A stretch of 13,640 nucleotides of DNA, taken from positions 1-13,640 of the forward strand of contig CANJQZ010000030.1 in assembly GCA_947476515.1 (NCBI GenBank). Reading direction: 5' to 3'. Made by a program: the position numbers and the translations under genes. Every line of letters begins with the position of its first letter. Within the stretch, counting starts at the first letter, position 1. Below are positions 13,026 through 13,640 of the stretch, piece after piece. This stretch comes from Flavobacteriales bacterium (GTDB taxonomy: Bacteria > Bacteroidota > Bacteroidia > Flavobacteriales_D > Crocinitomicaceae). The notes below the pieces were generated by a model. It saw nothing but the letters and a program-made list of their open reading frames with translations, was not told the DNA's origin and made no database searches.

Positions 13026-13640
13026 ATCAAAACGCATATTACTTTCGAAGTCGCAAGGTATAAAAGTTTCTAAACCTATCCTTCGTATATCCATCATAAG
13101 TATTGCACTATCTATTGTTGTTAACTTGATAACCCTAGCGGTGGTTACAGGTTTTCAAAATGAAGTGCGCCGCAAAGTTACGGGTTATTCTGCTCCACTC
13201 CTCTTATCAAAAGCAGGAACTTCATCTATTATTGAATGTCCACCCATACATCGTGATAAAGAATTAATTCAAACGCTTCTAGCAAGCAAAGGAGTCGCCA
13301 GTGTTGACCTGGTTGCCTATAAGCCTGGCTTACTTCAATCTTCTTCCTTTGAGGATAAAATAGCATTGGCCAATGGAAAAGACAGTGTCTTACACAAGCA
13401 AGAAATTTCGGGTGTACTCATGAAAGGAGTGGAAAGTAAATACCATTGGAAATTTATACAATCTCATTTGGTTCAAGGTAGACTACCCAACTTCAAAGAA
13501 AAGATCCCTTCTTCTGAAATTATTTTGTCGAAACGCTTGTGTGAGGTCCTACATTTTAAGTTAAATGAAGAAATAAATAGCTTTTTCGTTAAGGAGAAAC
13601 CTATTTTAAGAAAATTTAAGATCGTCGGAATTTTTGATAC
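13006..13640 (+). CDS. ABC transporter permease, FtsX/LolC type, 3'-truncated, probable TTG start
   Basis: The frame from 13006 to the window end encodes at least 211 residues beginning MLFETFISKRILLSKS. This is followed by SKPILRISIISIALSIVV, a membrane helix at about 26-48, then GFQNEVRRKVTGYSAPLLL and a soluble segment containing LMKGVESKYHW and SEIILSKRLCEVL. This order (FIAKR-like start, one helix, large periplasmic domain) is typical of the N-terminal half of Bacteroidota FtsX/MacB/LolC-type permeases, which use ATP from a partner protein to act on lipoproteins or envelope substrates. No ATG occurs before the conserved start region and a TGA closes the frame at 12991. TTG at 13006 aligns with the family start; TTG at 12997 is the alternative. 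The C-terminal helices and the ATPase lie outside the window. Confidence 0.78.
   Translation, partial: MLFETFISKRILLSKSQGIKVSKPILRISIISIALSIVVNLITLAVVTGFQNEVRRKVTGYSAPLLLSKAGTSSIIECPPIHRDKELIQTLLASKGVASVDLVAYKPGLLQSSSFEDKIALANGKDSVLHKQEISGVLMKGVESKYHWKFIQSHLVQGRLPNFKEKIPSSEIILSKRLCEVLHFKLNEEINSFFVKEKPILRKFKIVGIFD

Noticed and set aside
13026..13097. 24-codon N-terminal extension of namZ
   Set aside because: It would bury the export signal more than 40 residues from the N-terminus and lies over conserved permease codons on the other strand.

Overview
The window looks like chromosomal DNA of a member of the Bacteroidota, probably in the Flavobacteriia/Chitinophagia range. Three things point there: a large secreted protein with SprB-type repeats and a gliding-motility-type C-terminal domain (a type IX secretion substrate), promoter boxes of the Bacteroidota form TAnnTTTG rather than TATAAT, and A-rich leaders without clear Shine-Dalgarno sites. 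The DNA is AT-rich. It is gene-dense: no gap between genes reaches 300 bases, and I see no RNA gene, insertion sequence, phage gene or CRISPR array.

Layout. (1) 1-1219, plus strand: the 3' part of mazG (NTP pyrophosphohydrolase, start outside the window) and a minimal MscS-type channel, one base apart. (2) 1216-2430, minus strand: an L-2-hydroxyglutarate oxidase (LhgO), whose stop overlaps that of the channel gene. (3) 2575-6165, plus strand: a tightly packed probable operon of uvrB, a DUF3817 membrane protein, a YkgJ-family cysteine-cluster protein and a family 2 glycosyltransferase. The first three are joined by 4-base start/stop overlaps, the second using a TTG start. (4) 6222-10031, plus strand: a 1269-residue secreted adhesin-like protein with signal peptide, glycine-rich N-terminal module, Ig-like domain, six tandem SprB repeats, a PKD-like domain and a type IX sorting domain. 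(5) 10056-11730, plus strand: a short-chain dehydrogenase, a TatA-like translocase subunit with its own promoter box, and purE. (6) 11727-13025, minus strand: a NamZ-like (DUF1343) peptidoglycan hydrolase, convergent with purE and sharing its stop region. (7) 13006 to the end, plus strand: the start of an FtsX/LolC-type ABC transporter permease with no ATG start, whose 5' end overlaps the 5' end of namZ.

Most genes are housekeeping: nucleotide clean-up, DNA repair, metabolite repair, purine synthesis and protein export. The surface-related genes are the glycosyltransferase, the type IX cargo, NamZ and the permease. No novel multi-gene system is evident. The points most worth a second look are the domain structure and cysteine pattern of the large secreted protein, the coupling of an uncharacterised YkgJ protein to uvrB, the overlapping divergent namZ/permease starts, and the very short leader of uvrB.
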